Below, piece by piece: positions 63,675 to 64,000 of a stretch of DNA of 64,000 nucleotides. The notes below the pieces were generated by a model. The model was given only the letters and a program-made list of their open reading frames with translations, was not told the origin of the DNA and made no database searches. Positions within the stretch are counted from its first letter, which is position 1; every line of letters starts with the position of its first letter. This DNA comes from Bradyrhizobium sp. WSM1417 (GTDB taxonomy: Bacteria; Pseudomonadota; Alphaproteobacteria; Rhizobiales; Xanthobacteraceae), in assembly GCF_000515415.1 (NCBI RefSeq), contig NZ_KI911783.1, positions 7,551,831 to 7,615,830 on the forward strand, read 5' to 3'. Made by a program: the position numbers and the translations under genes.

Positions 63675-64000
63675 CGGTTCGCCGCGCGAGGCGTGGCATT
63701 TAAGTCTCAAGTCTTCCGCATCGCGCAGGAATGACGTCAGGCGATGTTGCCTAGTCTAACCGCCCCCTGTTAGCTGCAGCGGCCGAGCATCCATTGCCCT
63801 GGGGTTGCAGGAAGACCATGGCGCCCGGCCGCCTGGTCGCAGAGCGGCTGCGACCAGGCACCATATAACCGCGAGTCGCTAAAACATTCGCCTTCTTCCT
63901 CGAGTGACACATTAAAATTCTGCATAAAAAGCCGGCCTCGCGGATCGGCAAGCGTGCGCCGCGATACGCTGCGGGTAGGGCTGGGAACGGCGTGCTCACT
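63675..64000. other. Right edge without a supportable gene
   Basis: No gene seen. Near 63832-63858 there is an inverted repeat (CCTGGTCGCAGAGCGGCTGC followed by GACCAGG) that could fold as a hairpin, without a T-run to make a clear terminator. Confidence 0.35.

Noticed and set aside
63832..63858. Rho-independent terminator
   Set aside because: A hairpin is possible but there is no following T-run and no gene ends nearby.
1..64000. CRISPR arrays
   Set aside because: No regularly spaced repeats of CRISPR type were seen; the only short direct repeats are target duplications and the pair at 10758.

Overview
The window looks like part of a Bradyrhizobium-type (Rhizobiales) symbiosis or genomic island. 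The support is high G+C coding sequence, NifA/RpoN (sigma-54) promoter elements, a nif-type IscA/HesB gene, phasins, a RopB/Omp25-type porin, and a very high load of insertion sequences and decayed genes. Species assignment is inference; no rRNA or core housekeeping block is present.

Layout. 0-10.7 kb: a 3-methyladenine DNA glycosylase, small hypothetical genes, a DEDDh exonuclease, then a Hachiman-like defence pair: an intact HamA-like nuclease and an overlapping Ski2-type helicase wrecked by frameshifts and one amber codon. A broken tyrosine recombinase follows. 10.9-15.4 kb: a minus-strand run of serine carboxypeptidase (S10), cobalamin-binding radical SAM enzyme and SPASM radical SAM enzyme. 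16-23.6 kb: remnants (kinase-like, PhzF, ISAzo13 transposase, flavoprotein, ferredoxin, LysE) around an intact ClpS-AAA fusion ATPase, which is divergent from a truncated IscA across a shared NifA/sigma-54 control region.

23.7-28.8 kb: the most interesting block. A strong sigma-54 promoter match precedes a 130-residue precursor with a Nif11-type leader and a C-terminal tail made only of Val, Ala and one Leu. It is followed by a PoyD-type radical SAM epimerase and a PoyB/PoyC-type cobalamin radical SAM C-methyltransferase. This is a proteusin (polytheonamide-like) RiPP locus, apparently under nitrogen-fixation control.

29-42 kb: a tRNA-like sequence, a small XRE-regulated operon with a palindrome between its -35 and -10, two complete IS66 elements each with a perfect 8-bp target duplication (one splits a FAD-dependent oxidoreductase gene), a porin, and a decayed large serine recombinase. 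42.4-46.8 kb: a YbgC-type thioesterase, an S-adenosylmethionine decarboxylase and long gene-poor stretches. 46.8-54.7 kb: a two-module NRPS (A-PCP-C-A-PCP-E-like, no thioesterase) overlapping a MATE exporter gene. 54.8-64 kb: integrase, IS91 and ArsR remnants, a Tat-exported DUF5695-like protein, an ISL3 element, a secreted protein, two phasin-type genes, a tiny membrane peptide and a DNA-ligase remnant.

Together these suggest an accessory region that carries symbiosis-time peptide chemistry (RiPP, NRPS, radical SAM pairs) inside a heavily transposon-eroded background. Where frameshifts are described, decay is the simplest reading, but sequencing or assembly error cannot be excluded from one sequence.
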